Assembly (NCBI RefSeq): GCF_001556045.1
Contig: NZ_LSIC01000055.1
Location: forward strand, 8,927 to 72,926
Direction: 5' to 3'
Length of the DNA: 64,000 bases
Origin: Bradyrhizobium sp. CCH5-F6
GTDB taxonomy: Bacteria > Pseudomonadota > Alphaproteobacteria > Rhizobiales > Xanthobacteraceae
Within the stretch, counting starts at the first letter, position 1. Every line of letters starts with the position of its first letter. Under the pieces are notes generated by a model, which did not search any database, was not told where the DNA came from, and was given only the letters and a program-made list of their open reading frames with translations. This document shows positions 24,796 to 36,484 of this stretch, piece after piece. Made by a program: the position numbers and the translations under genes.

Positions 24796-24909
24796 ATGTC
24801 TTACGGACTCAACGCGGTATTGAAACACGTTTCCCACTCAATCGATGCCGTTCCAGCTCCGTCGGATCTCCAGCCTCCCGCGTGTGACGGAGCGCCGAGT
24901 ACGCGCTGA
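24796..24909 (+). CDS. Candidate small ORF (37 aa) upstream of dnaA
   Basis: Begins MSYGLNAVLKHVSHSIDAVP and ends at TGA 24909, 173 bases before dnaA. Its ATG follows GGGGAGGT at near-ideal spacing, the best ribosome binding site in the whole pre-dnaA region. Against it: third positions are not GC-biased as in neighbouring genes, and no family is recognised. It could be a leader peptide affecting dnaA expression or a chance frame. Confidence 0.3.
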   Translation: MSYGLNAVLKHVSHSIDAVPAPSDLQPPACDGAPSTR

Positions 24910-25082
24910 CCTCGCGACCCCTCCATCTCTGACATCGCTGATCGGACGCGGCATTCCCGCCGAACGGTCGAGCCATGCCCGACGATGAACTCGCTCGAGG
25001 TCGCGCCACGTTAGGGACCGTGGCAGGAACCCTGCTTGGCGCTCACAACGCAACTATATCTCTCAAGAGAAGTTTTCTGACG

Positions 25083-26492
25083 ATGACAATGGAACAGGAT
25101 CGCTGGTCACGCGTGAAGGGTCGGCTGCGCTCAAGCGTTGGCGAAGACGTCTATACGAGCTGGTTTGCACGCATGGATCTGGAAGGCGTGCAGGATGAGA
25201 GCGTGCGGCTCTCGGTGCCGACCCGATTCCTGAAGAGCTGGATCCAGGCCCATTATGCCGAGCGCGTGCTGTCGTGCTGGCAGGCCGAGATGCCGGAAGT
25301 GCATCGCATCGATCTCACGGTCCGATCCGCCGTGCGCCCGGCGGTGCAGCCGAAGGAAACGCCCGCGCCGATCGAGGCGCGCCGCGCGCCGGCGCCGGAG
25401 CTTCGCTCGACTGCAATCGCGCCGGTCTCGGCCAACCACGACGCGCTCGGCGGCTCGCCGCTCGATCCGCGCCTGACCTTCGCGAGCTTCGTCGTCGGCC
25501 GCTCCAACACGCTGGCGCATGCCGCCGCGCGCCAGGTCGCCGAAGGGCGACGCGGCGATCCCGTCATGTTCAATCCGCTCTACATCCATGCGGGCGTCGG
25601 CCTCGGCAAGACGCATCTGCTCCAGGCCGTGACCTGGGCCGGCAATTCCGGCAACGAGCGCAAGGTGCTTTATCTCACCGCGGAAAAATTCATGTACGGC
25701 TTCGTCGCCGCGCTGAAGACGCAGACGGCGCTCGCCTTCAAGGAAGCACTGCGCGGCATCGACGTGCTCGTGATCGACGATCTTCAATTCCTGCAGGGCA
25801 AGTCGACGCAGGCCGAGTTCTGTCACACGCTGAACGCGCTGATCGACGCAGGCCGCCAGGTCGTGATCGCGGCCGACCGTCCGCCGTCCGACCTCGAAAG
25901 CCTCGATGACCGCGTGCGCTCGCGGCTGGCCGGGGGCCTCGTGGTCGAGATGGGCTCGCTCGGCGAAGAGCTGCGCCACGGCATCCTCAAGTCGCGCGTC
26001 GCCGCCGCCCGCGCCCATCATGCGACGTTCGAAGTGCCCGAGGAGGTGCTGCAATATCTGGCGCGCACCATCACCCATAACGGCCGCGACCTCGAAGGCG
26101 CGATCAACCGCCTGCTCGCGCATTCCAAGCTCAACAACCGGCCGGTGACGCTGGAGATGGCGGAGCACGAGGTGCGCGACCTGGTCCGGCCGCAGGAGCC
26201 CAAGCGGATCAAGATCGAGGACATCCAGCGCGTGGTGGCACGGCAGTATAATGTCAGCCGCTCGGACCTGCTCTCCTCGCGCCGCACCGCCAACGTGGTC
26301 CGCCCGCGGCAGGTGGCGATGTATCTCGCCAAGACGCTGACCCTGCGCTCGCTCCCCGAGATCGGCCGCCGCTTCGGCGGACGCGACCACACCACCGTGC
26401 TGCACGCGGTGCGCAAGATCGAGGCGCTGGTCTCCAAGGACACCGCGCTGTCCGAGGAAGTGGAGTCGCTGAAGCGCCAGCTTCAGGAATAA
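25083..26492 (+). CDS. dnaA: Chromosomal replication initiator protein DnaA
   Basis: ATP-dependent initiator that binds DnaA boxes and melts the origin. The 469-residue product has domain I ([27 protein letters not shown]), a Pro/Ala-rich linker, an AAA+ domain with Walker [12 protein letters not shown] near 170-180 and Walker [14 protein letters not shown] near 229-241, sensor and arginine-finger region [11 protein letters not shown], and the domain IV signature [16 protein letters not shown]. The start at 25083 (MTMEQDRW) matches domain I; longer upstream starts add non-homologous residues. dnaN follows 370 bases later across a repeat. Confidence 0.97.
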   Translation: MTMEQDRWSRVKGRLRSSVGEDVYTSWFARMDLEGVQDESVRLSVPTRFLKSWIQAHYAERVLSCWQAEMPEVHRIDLTVRSAVRPAVQPKETPAPIEARRAPAPELRSTAIAPVSANHDALGGSPLDPRLTFASFVVGRSNTLAHAAARQVAEGRRGDPVMFNPLYIHAGVGLGKTHLLQAVTWAGNSGNERKVLYLTAEKFMYGFVAALKTQTALAFKEALRGIDVLVIDDLQFLQGKSTQAEFCHTLNALIDAGRQVVIAADRPPSDLESLDDRVRSRLAGGLVVEMGSLGEELRHGILKSRVAAARAHHATFEVPEEVLQYLARTITHNGRDLEGAINRLLAHSKLNNRPVTLEMAEHEVRDLVRPQEPKRIKIEDIQRVVARQYNVSRSDLLSSRRTANVVRPRQVAMYLAKTLTLRSLPEIGRRFGGRDHTTVLHAVRKIEALVSKDTALSEEVESLKRQLQE

Positions 26493-26525
26493 GCGCCTGG
26501 GCCACATGGGATATCGTCATGGGAT

Positions 26526-26638
26526 GTCGTCATGCCCGGGCTTTTCCTTTGGCTTGTCCCGGGCATCCCCACGTTCCCGGTCCAGCAGCGCAAGACGTGG
26601 GTGGCCGGGACAAGCCCGGCCATGACGCCCGGAGACGG
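26526..26638. repeat. Intergenic palindromic repeat, family E, between dnaA and dnaN
   Basis: Arms GTCGTCATGCCCGGGC and GCCCGGCCATGACG, with GCTTGTCCCGGGCAT against GTGGCCGGGACAAGC and a CCCACGT/ACGTGGG inner stem. Related copies are at 35744-35785 and 57027-57090. The rest of the 370-base dnaA-dnaN gap (26639-26862) shows no gene and should contain the dnaN promoter. Confidence 0.75.
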
Positions 26639-26862
26639 AGTTCGCCGCCAACCGGCACGTCGCGCTTCGGCACGAAACATCGGTAAATCGTGGGGAACTG
26701 CCGCCCAATCCCTTGAAACGGATGGCTTTCCGCGCCACCTTGCGCGACCCTGACGGCTTTGGTCATATCGGCGGGATGGCCTCAGCTTTTGGGGCCTTGC
26801 GGTGCCGCGGCGGGCTTCTCGGCCGTCCGGCTTTTTCATCTGGGGATCGGGCGAGTAGTGCA

Positions 26863-27981
26863 ATGAAGGTTACGGTCGAACGCGCGCAACTCCTGAAGTC
26901 GCTGGGCCATGTCCACCGCGTGGTCGAGCGCCGCAACACGATTCCGATCCTCGGCAACGTGCTGGTCCGCGCCGAAAACGCGAAACTGTCGCTGAAGGCG
27001 ACCGACCTCGACCTCGAGGTGACGGAGACGCTGCCGGCGGAAACCGCGACCGCCGGCTCCACCACCGTGCCGGCGCACATGTTCTACGACATCGTGCGCA
27101 AGCTGCCGGATGGTTCGCAGATCGTGCTGGAGGCCGACGGCGACCGGGCGGTGCTCGCGATCCGCGCCGGCCGCTCGCGCTTCACGCTGCAGACGCTGCC
27201 GGAGAACGATTTCCCGGATCTGGCCGCGGGCGACATGTCGCACTCGTTCTCGCTCGCCGCCAAGGACGTCAAGCGGCTGATCGACCGCACCCAGTTCGCG
27301 ATCTCGACCGAGGAGACGCGCTACTACCTCAACGGCATCTATCTGCACGCCGCCGGCACGGCCAAGGCCGCGACCCTGCGCGGCGTCGCCACCGACGGCC
27401 ACCGCCTCGCCCAGCTCGACCTGGTGCAGCCCAAGGGCGCCGAGGGCATGCCCGGCGTGATCGTGCCGCGCAAGACCGTCGGCGAGGTGCAGCGTCTGAT
27501 CGAGGACACCGAGGCCGAGATGACGATCGAGCTGTCGCAGGCCAAGATCCGCTTCACCATCGGGAACGTCGTGCTGACCTCGAAACTGATCGACGGCACC
27601 TTCCCCGATTACGGCCGCGTCATCCCGCAGAACAACGACAAGGAGCTCGTCGTCGACAAGAAGGATTTCGAGAACGCGGTCGACCGCGTCTCCACGATCT
27701 CCAGCGAGCGCGGGCGGGCGGTCAAGCTGTCGCTCTCGCCGGGCAAGCTGGTGCTGTCGGTGACCAATCCGGATTCCGGCAGCGCGACCGAAGAGCTGGA
27801 GGTCGAATACGCCTCCGACGTCCTCGATATCGGCTTCAACTCCCGCTACCTGCTCGACATCGCCGCGCAGATCGAAGGCGACGTCGCGACCTTGAGGCTC
27901 GCCGATCCCGGCTCGCCGACCCTGGTGCAGGACCGCGACGACAAGAGCGCGCTGTACGTGCTGATGCCGATGCGGGTGTGA
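26863..27981 (+). CDS. dnaN: DNA polymerase III sliding clamp (beta subunit)
   Basis: A 372-residue ring-forming processivity factor. Begins MKVTVERAQLLKSLGHVHRV and ends YVLMPMRV, the normal beta-clamp termini; the three clamp domains are present, with RNTIPILGNVL, ATDGHRLA and FPDYGRVIP as landmarks. The ATG at 26863 was chosen because upstream sequence in the same frame is not clamp-like. In most relatives recF follows closely; here repeats and a DUF559 gene intervene. Confidence 0.97.
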   Translation: MKVTVERAQLLKSLGHVHRVVERRNTIPILGNVLVRAENAKLSLKATDLDLEVTETLPAETATAGSTTVPAHMFYDIVRKLPDGSQIVLEADGDRAVLAIRAGRSRFTLQTLPENDFPDLAAGDMSHSFSLAAKDVKRLIDRTQFAISTEETRYYLNGIYLHAAGTAKAATLRGVATDGHRLAQLDLVQPKGAEGMPGVIVPRKTVGEVQRLIEDTEAEMTIELSQAKIRFTIGNVVLTSKLIDGTFPDYGRVIPQNNDKELVVDKKDFENAVDRVSTISSERGRAVKLSLSPGKLVLSVTNPDSGSATEELEVEYASDVLDIGFNSRYLLDIAAQIEGDVATLRLADPGSPTLVQDRDDKSALYVLMPMRV

Positions 27982-28024
27982 GGGACGTGCTCCTCCTCTC
28001 GCGACACCTCGTACGCGGAGAGAA

Positions 28025-28190
28025 CCCCTCACCCGGCTTCGCTCCGCGAAGCCACCCTCTCCCACAAGGGGAGAGGGTGAAGCCGCAGTTCTCCTCGTCG
28101 AAACAAGCGCGATGCGCATTGTTGTGCCCTCTCCACTTGTGGGAGAGGGCAGCTCCGCTGGCAGATGCAAGCTCAATCGGGTGAGGGGTT
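28025..28190. repeat. Paired family D repeats between dnaN and the DUF559 gene
   Basis: Copy 1 (28025-28079) has CCCCTCACCCGGCTTCG and CCTCTCCCACAAGGGGAGAGG. Copy 2 (28124-28190) is inverted: GCCCTCTCCACTTGTGGGAGAGGGC-type hairpin, then GGGTGAGGGG. Copy 2 overlaps the first codons of the DUF559 gene if that gene starts at 28165. A third copy flanks the gene on its other side (28561-28619). Confidence 0.7.
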
Positions 28191-28557
28191 GGTGCCGCAG
28201 GATCCGTCCCATCGGCCCGTCCCCAAACCTCTCCGCCAATTTGCGAAGAATATGCGCCGCGAACCGACGGACGCCGAAGCAGCAATGTGGCGCCTGCTGA
28301 GAGACCGCCGTCTCTCCACATTCAAATTTCGGCGGCAGGTTCCGTTCAGGAATTACATTCTCGACTTTGTCTGCTTCGAGATGCGCCTTGTGATCGAGAT
28401 CGACGGCAGTCAGCACGCAGAATCACGACGCGATGTAGCTCGTGACGCCGCCCTCTCCGCTGAAGGCTTTGCCATCGCGCGTTATTGGAACAATGAGGTG
28501 CTACAGCAGCCCACTTCTGTGTTGGAAGACGTCCTTGCAAAGCTTGCCGGGCGGTAA
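28165..28557 (+). CDS. DUF559 (restriction-endonuclease-fold) protein
   Basis: A 130-residue protein with the PD-(D/E)xK-like layout of DUF559: LRQFAKNMRREPTDAEAAMW, LLRDRRLSTFKFRRQVPF, then YILDFVCFEMRLVIEIDGSQH, where Asp, Glu and Asp/His could form the metal site, and RYWNNEVLQQP. Relatives are nuclease-like but largely uncharacterised, and often sit alone. It separates dnaN from recF and is flanked by family D repeats. The start is uncertain: 28165 is in repeat sequence, and 28252 (MRREPTDAEA) is possible. Confidence 0.82.
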   Translation: MQAQSGEGLVPQDPSHRPVPKPLRQFAKNMRREPTDAEAAMWRLLRDRRLSTFKFRRQVPFRNYILDFVCFEMRLVIEIDGSQHAESRRDVARDAALSAEGFAIARYWNNEVLQQPTSVLEDVLAKLAGR

Positions 28558-28560
28558 GAT

Positions 28561-28619
28561 ACCCCTCACCCGTCGCCTCACTTCGTGAGGCGCCACCCTC
28601 TCCCACAAGGGGAGAGGGC
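28561..28619. repeat. Family D repeat between the DUF559 gene and recF
   Basis: ACCCCTCACCCGTCGCCTC, CTTCGTGAGGCGCCACC and CCTCTCCCACAAGGGGAGAGG. Same orientation as the copy at 28025-28079, so the DUF559 gene lies between two direct copies. Confidence 0.7.
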
Positions 28620-28642
28620 TCAGAGCGTGCCGCAGCCCAGAT

Positions 28643-29779
28643 ATGACCCCGTCCCGCATTCATCGCCTTACGCTGACGCATTTCCGCAATTATCGGGCGG
28701 CGGGGCTCGAGACGGAGGCTGACATGGTGGCGCTGGTCGGGCCCAACGGGGCGGGGAAGACCAATTGCATCGAGGCGATCTCGTTCCTGTCGCCGGGCCG
28801 CGGCCTGCGCCGCGCGACGCTGGAAGACGTCGCCGACAACCAGGGTGACGGCTCCTGGGCGGTGTCGGCGCAGGTCGAGGGCGCGCTGGGGCTGGCCACG
28901 CTCGGCACCGGCATCGACGCGCCGCGCGCCGACAGCTCGGTGAGCCGACGCTGCCGCATCGACCGCGAGCCGGTGGGTTCTGCCAGCGCCTTCGGCGATC
29001 ACATCCGCATGGTGTGGCTGACGCCGGCGATGGACGGACTGTTCATGGGGGCGGCCTCCGAGCGGCGGCGTTTCTTCGACCGCCTGGTGCTCGCGATCGA
29101 CAGCGAGCATTCCAGCCGGATCAACGCACTCGAGCGTTCGCTGCGCTCGCGCAACCGTCTGCTGGAGACGCGCAATTACGACGACCATTGGTGCGACGCG
29201 ATCGAGCGCGAGACGGCGGAGCTTGCGGTCGCGGTCGCGGCAACGCGCGGCCAGACCGCGGCAAGGCTCACCGGCATGCTCAATGCGCGCGCGCAGGCTT
29301 CCGCCTTCCCGTCTGCGCAAATCGCGCTCGACGGCTGGATGGAGAACGCGCTGCTCAGCGAGACCGCGACGTCGGTCGAGGACCGCTACCGGCAGATCCT
29401 GCGCGACAACCGCCCGCGCGATGCGATTGCCGGCCGCACCACCGACGGCCCGCACCTCACCGACCTCCAGGTCGTCTATGCGCCGAAGAGCATGCCGGCG
29501 CGCGATGCCTCCACCGGCGAGCAGAAGGCGCTTCTGATCGGCCTCGTGCTGGCGCATGCGACGCTGGTCGCCGAGATGACCGGCATCGTGCCGCTGCTGC
29601 TGCTCGACGAGGTGGTCGCGCATCTCGACCCGAACCGGCGCGCAGCGCTGTTCGACGAGCTGAAGAAGCTCGGCGCGCAGGTCTGGCTGACCGGTGCGGA
29701 TCCTGCGGCCTTCGCCGAGATCGGCGCGGGCGGCGAAGTCTTTGACGTCGAGAGCGGACGAGTCTCGGCCCGAAGGTAG
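28643..29779 (+). CDS. recF: DNA replication and repair protein RecF
   Basis: A 378-residue SMC-like ATPase that loads RecA at single-stranded gaps (RecFOR pathway). Walker A GPNGAGKTN is at residues 33-41, the signature motif is STGEQKALL and Walker B is LLLLDEVVAHLD. The N-terminus IHRLTLTHFRNYRAAGLE is typical. Its stop is about 110 bases before the first of the two secreted repeat-module proteins, which separate it from gyrB. Confidence 0.96.
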   Translation: MTPSRIHRLTLTHFRNYRAAGLETEADMVALVGPNGAGKTNCIEAISFLSPGRGLRRATLEDVADNQGDGSWAVSAQVEGALGLATLGTGIDAPRADSSVSRRCRIDREPVGSASAFGDHIRMVWLTPAMDGLFMGAASERRRFFDRLVLAIDSEHSSRINALERSLRSRNRLLETRNYDDHWCDAIERETAELAVAVAATRGQTAARLTGMLNARAQASAFPSAQIALDGWMENALLSETATSVEDRYRQILRDNRPRDAIAGRTTDGPHLTDLQVVYAPKSMPARDASTGEQKALLIGLVLAHATLVAEMTGIVPLLLLDEVVAHLDPNRRAALFDELKKLGAQVWLTGADPAAFAEIGAGGEVFDVESGRVSARR

Positions 29780-29888
29780 GCCGCCACATTGAACCCGCCC
29801 GTTTCCGGCCGCGACTAGCTGCGTGAGGCTGCAAGATGCGGCCATCGCGCAGGAATTCAGACATGCGCGACATCCTTGGAGCGTGAGC

Positions 29889-30632
29889 ATGGCGACGGTG
29901 GGGCGTGGAGCGCAAGCTCCGGCACGATGGCAACTCATTGCGTGCGGCCTCGCGCTCATGGGAAGCTGCCTGCTCGCGGCGAGTGCCGGCGCCTTCGTGT
30001 CGAATCTGCCGCCGCTGTTCTCGACCGCGCTCACGCTGGACCCTGCTGCCAGGCTGCCTGCGCCGACCCGCTACAGCTATCGCGGAATCCACACCACGGT
30101 GATGCCCGGCATCGAAACGCCGCTCCGGACCAGGCTCGAAGCCCGCGTGCCCGCAATGCTCGGTGACGTCCTGACTTTCTATCGGACCGAGCTTCGAAAG
30201 CTCGGTTGGCAGGAACGGCAGGAGGACGCGGTGGTCACCGCCGATCACGCGCGCCTCGCCTTCGTCTCTCCGATCGGGCCGGCCGCACTGCAGCTCGACC
30301 GCGATGGCGGCAGCACCTCGGTGCATCTCGTGCAGAAGAATTCGGACGTCGCGGCCCGGGCGAACGTGCTGCCTGAACCCGGCCAGGCGAAGCTGGTGTT
30401 CAGCAACATCGGCGAGAACGAGGCCGTGCTCACGATCAACGAGCGGACCATCCCGCGCCCGGCCGGCACCAACGCCGTCGCGCTGGACCTCGTGCCCGGC
30501 AAATATTCTTACGGACTGAGCGTGCGGGGTCGTCCGGTCACCACGAACATGCTCGCCGTCGCAGCCGGCGATACCTGGGAGCTCGCGGTCGGGCGCGACG
30601 GAGCGGCGTGGCCGCCGCTCCAGCTGTATTGA
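29889..30632 (+). CDS. Exported repeat-module protein A (247 aa)
   Basis: No known family recognised. A signal peptide (WQLIACGLALMGSCLLAASA) follows a short basic N-terminus. The mature protein has one copy of a module ending FYRTELRKLGWQE, then a beta-rich ~100-residue C-terminal domain ending PPLQLY. Both regions are closely matched in the larger protein encoded next (30769-32925), including the unusual N-terminus RGAQAPARW. The ATG at 29889 follows GGAG. Lies between recF and gyrB. Probably periplasmic; the role is unknown. Confidence 0.8.
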   Translation: MATVGRGAQAPARWQLIACGLALMGSCLLAASAGAFVSNLPPLFSTALTLDPAARLPAPTRYSYRGIHTTVMPGIETPLRTRLEARVPAMLGDVLTFYRTELRKLGWQERQEDAVVTADHARLAFVSPIGPAALQLDRDGGSTSVHLVQKNSDVAARANVLPEPGQAKLVFSNIGENEAVLTINERTIPRPAGTNAVALDLVPGKYSYGLSVRGRPVTTNMLAVAAGDTWELAVGRDGAAWPPLQLY

Positions 30633-30768
30633 GCTCCGGCTTCCACCCGCGCCGCCTGTTGAACCTGCCCGGTTCCTGCCGCGACTTCTGGTCTGAGGCC
30701 GCGCCGATGTTGCCGCGGCCTGCAATTGCGCGGGCATGAAGCCGCGCCCAAATCCAGGAGTTTTGACG

Positions 30769-32925
30769 ATGCCGATGATCCGGCGCGGGGCGCAAGCCCC
30801 GGCAAGATGGCTGTTGCTTGCCTGCGGCATTCTCGCGATGGCGAGCACTTCCCGTCACGCGAGCGCGGCAGACGACGGCATCGTCGACGTCCATACCCTG
30901 CCGCGGCCGGACGGCGCGGTGGAGGACACCTCGCGCGCGGACACCCATCGTGTGACATACACCCTGCCGGGCGGGGTTGCCGCCGCGTCGGAGGCCATCA
31001 GGAAGCTGATGAGCGCGGACGGCTGGGTGCCCTATGTATACCCGCTGGACGAGAATAGCTCTGCGCTGGCCTTCAAGAAGGGACGGCAGGGGCTCCGTGC
31101 CTCCTTCACCCAAGCCCGCGGGCAGTCCGCCGTGTCCTACACGCCGAACCGGATCTATTCCAACGTGCCGTTTCCGGAGGGTGCGACCGAACTCGTGTTC
31201 GACGAGACCCGGCCCTATCTCGGCTGCATCGCGCCCGGCGCGCTGGATGCGACCTCCGATTTCTTCGGGAGGGAGATGGCGGCCATGGGATGGCGCAAGC
31301 TCACGGCCGAGACGGCGGCCCGCTGGCCGAACGCCGATCTCGGCGAGACCGTCCCAAACGGGGTGCGCGCCTTCTACGACCATCCCGGCGGCGACACGAC
31401 GCATTTCTACAAGCAGAAGCCGGTGATGCTGACCCTGACGCGCCGCGACGACGGCCGCACCAATGTCGAGATCCGCGTGGCGCCGTTCGCGCTGCCCGAG
31501 GCGCTCGAGGCCGACGATGACATGGCCGGCCTGCCGCGGCCCAAGCCGACCAAATCCGCGAGGAGCCTCGGCGGCGCGAGCTCCAACAAGCGCGAGATGT
31601 CGGCGGCCGCGATGGCCGAGCTGCCTGCGGTGCTCGCCTTCTATCGTCGCGAGCTCGCTGCGCGCGGCTGGCAGGAGGATGGCAAGGCACCGCTCGCGCC
31701 CGGCGACGATGTCGCGATCAATATCTCCTCGGCGGAAGAGACCGGCGTGCTGCGGCTCGGCCGCAAATATGATTTCACCATGATCAGCCTGACCGCGCAG
31801 GTGAAGGAATCAGCGCTGGCCGCCCGCGCCAAGGCGAAGAAGGAGGCCGATGCGAGGTTCCTCGGCGATGCCTTGGGTGCGGCTCAGCAGCTCATTGCTG
31901 CCGATGAGGCCAGGCGCAAGACGCAGGCGGCTTCCCTGTCCGATGCGCCGCTCAATGTGCTCGCCGACAGCAAGACGCCGGTGCCGCTGCCCGAAAACGC
32001 CGAAGCCGTGAGGTTCGAAGGCGCCGATGGCCGGCTGGAATTCTCCTCGGCGTCGAGCGTGAAGGCGCTCAGCACCTTCTATCGTTCCGCGCTGAAGGGC
32101 TCCGGCTGGAAGGAGCAGCCCTCCGTCATCAACCAGCCCAACATGGCGGTGATGGCGTTCTCCAGGGGCGGCAAGTCGATCTCGATGACCGTGATGCAGA
32201 TGGGGCCGAAGGTGAATGTCCGCGCCAATGGCTCGGGCCTGGTGACGGAAGCGGCCAAGCCGGCGGCCAGCGCGGAGGTGGAGGTACAGGCCAAATCCTC
32301 CGAGCCGCTCAAGCCCGATCCCGAATCCCAGCTCCCCGTGCCGACGCAGCGTTCGTCGAAATCGTTCGCCACCACGAAGATGCCGGGCAACGAGGCGCCA
32401 TTCCGCCGCGAGCTGACGGCCAACATCCCGGCCCCGCTCGGCGACGTCCTCGCCTTCTACCGTGCGGAGCTGTCCAAGCTCGGCTGGCAGGAGAAGACCG
32501 AGGGCGCGACAGTGTCGGCAGAACGCGCGCAGATCGACTTCACCTCGCCGCAAGGCCCGGCCGTGCTCAAGCTCGGCCGCGCCAGGGGCGAAACCACGGT
32601 CACTCTGGCGCAGAAGAATGCGGACGCCGCGGCCAAGGCGGACATCATGCCGAAGGCGGGGCAAGCGAGGCTCATGCTCGGAAACATGGGAGCAGGCGAG
32701 GCGTCGCTGACGATCAACAAGCAGACGGTGAAAATCGCGGCCGGCGCCGGCGGTCCGAATTCGCCGAAGGGCCCGATGCTGGACCTGCCGCCCGGCAAGC
32801 ACCAATACGCGCTGCGCCTGTCCGGACGCCCAGTCCACACCGAGACCCTGACGGTTGCTGCCGGCGAAGCCTGGGGCCTTCTGGTCGGCCCGAGCGGGGA
32901 CGTGCTGCCGCTTCAAATGTACTGA
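30769..32925 (+). CDS. Exported repeat-module protein B (718 aa)
   Basis: No known family recognised. A signal peptide (ARWLLLACGILAMASTS, cleaved after ASA) precedes about five divergent copies of a module with a helix F-x-x-x-(M/L)...GW: GW pairs at residues 85, 174, 300, 446 and 572. The fifth copy and the last ~100 residues match protein A (29889-30632). A charged, Ala/Lys-rich helix (ARAKAKKEADARF) links modules 3 and 4, and an Ala/Pro/Glu-rich stretch links 4 and 5. The ATG at 30769 follows AGGAG. The architecture suggests a periplasmic binding or scaffold protein. Confidence 0.8.
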   Translation: MPMIRRGAQAPARWLLLACGILAMASTSRHASAADDGIVDVHTLPRPDGAVEDTSRADTHRVTYTLPGGVAAASEAIRKLMSADGWVPYVYPLDENSSALAFKKGRQGLRASFTQARGQSAVSYTPNRIYSNVPFPEGATELVFDETRPYLGCIAPGALDATSDFFGREMAAMGWRKLTAETAARWPNADLGETVPNGVRAFYDHPGGDTTHFYKQKPVMLTLTRRDDGRTNVEIRVAPFALPEALEADDDMAGLPRPKPTKSARSLGGASSNKREMSAAAMAELPAVLAFYRRELAARGWQEDGKAPLAPGDDVAINISSAEETGVLRLGRKYDFTMISLTAQVKESALAARAKAKKEADARFLGDALGAAQQLIAADEARRKTQAASLSDAPLNVLADSKTPVPLPENAEAVRFEGADGRLEFSSASSVKALSTFYRSALKGSGWKEQPSVINQPNMAVMAFSRGGKSISMTVMQMGPKVNVRANGSGLVTEAAKPAASAEVEVQAKSSEPLKPDPESQLPVPTQRSSKSFATTKMPGNEAPFRRELTANIPAPLGDVLAFYRAELSKLGWQEKTEGATVSAERAQIDFTSPQGPAVLKLGRARGETTVTLAQKNADAAAKADIMPKAGQARLMLGNMGAGEASLTINKQTVKIAAGAGGPNSPKGPMLDLPPGKHQYALRLSGRPVHTETLTVAAGEAWGLLVGPSGDVLPLQMY

Positions 32926-35724
<2,799 letters not shown>

Positions 35725-35743
35725 GGCCGTTGGCATTGGATGG

Positions 35744-35785
35744 TCGTCATGCCCGGGTCGAGCCCGCTTGTCCCGGCCATGACGA
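35744..35785. repeat. Family E repeat (partial) after gyrB
   Basis: GTCGTCATGCCCGGG and TTGTCCCGGCCATGACGA match the ends of the family E repeat at 26526-26638; the centre is missing. Confidence 0.6.
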
Positions 35786-35876
35786 TGTGGGTGCACATCG
35801 GCTGAACCTCACCACCCGCCATTGCGACGAAACGGCGTGACCCACAAGGCCAATTCCGGCCGGGAAGCCTCGCGCC

Positions 35877-36344
35877 ATGACCGCCTCTGCAACGACCAGT
35901 TCCGCCGCGCCCTCACGCCGCCTCGGCATCATCGGCAGCATTGTCGGCATGCTGGCGCTGATGGCGGCTGTGCTTCCGCATTGGGTCGTGCCGATGGTAT
36001 TTCCGCCGCCGCCGGCGGACAAGGTGATCGTCGACACCGGACACCGCATCAAGGACCGCATCGTCGCGAAGGTGAAAGGCGTGGAGTATCAGGCTCCGAA
36101 GGTCGAGAAGTCGGCTGGACGAAGTTGGAGTGAAACCGGGTCGGTCACAGCGATCTCGCTCGGCCTGCTCGCCATCCTGTTCTCGGTCCTTGCCCTGGTG
36201 TTCCGCGAAGAGAGGCTCCTGGCCGGCGTGGCGGCCGCACTCGGGACCGGCGCGATCGCCATCGAGATCTCCTTTCTGGCCATGGGCCTCTTGATGCTGA
36301 TCGTGATCCTTTATGTGGTGGCCAACATCATCGGCTTGTTCTAA
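35877..36344 (+). CDS. Membrane protein, unknown function (155 aa)
   Basis: Four hydrophobic helices: LGIIGSIVGMLALMAAVLP, then, after a hydrophilic loop of about 45 residues (DKVIVDTGHRIKDRIVAKVK), AISLGLLAILFSVLALVF, LAGVAAALGTGAIAIEIS and LLMLIVILYVVANIIGLF. No catalytic motif or family was recognised. It lies between gyrB and the MurA-family gene on the same strand, with a 140-base gap to the latter. The gene looks real by codon use and membrane pattern. Confidence 0.72.
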   Translation: MTASATTSSAAPSRRLGIIGSIVGMLALMAAVLPHWVVPMVFPPPPADKVIVDTGHRIKDRIVAKVKGVEYQAPKVEKSAGRSWSETGSVTAISLGLLAILFSVLALVFREERLLAGVAAALGTGAIAIEISFLAMGLLMLIVILYVVANIIGLF

Positions 36345-36484
36345 ACGCCCGTGTCAGCGGACTGTTCGGGTCCAATGAGCGGCGCTCCGCCGCGACAAGT
36401 GCAGAATTGCTACCCTGCTCAATTCTCGGTAGTTTCCGCCTCCGAAGCAGCCCGCCCCACCGCAACAGGACGGAGAGAACCGAC

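Larger units (their letters stand above)
23923..25082. other. Non-coding region before dnaA with GANTC cluster
   Basis: About 1.16 kb without a convincing conserved gene, clearly more AT-rich than the rest between about 23990 and 24600. It holds six GANTC (CcrM-type) sites within 24161-24423, one DnaA-box-like TTATCAACA at 24192-24200, stem-loops GGCTCG/CGAGCC (24074-24094) and GCGGGA/TCCCGC (24609-24623), and possible promoters at 24415-24442 (TTGCGA-16-TATTCC) and 25032-25060 (CTGCTT-17-TATATC). A candidate 37-codon frame lies at 24796-24909. Rhizobiales origins more often lie near hemE, so I do not call oriC here. Confidence 0.5.

Noticed and set aside
23923..25082. Possible chromosomal replication origin beside dnaA
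   Set aside because: Only one DnaA-box-like site (TTATCAACA) was found and no iteron array. In Rhizobiales the mapped origin is usually beside hemE, not dnaA. A GC-skew plot is needed and was not run.
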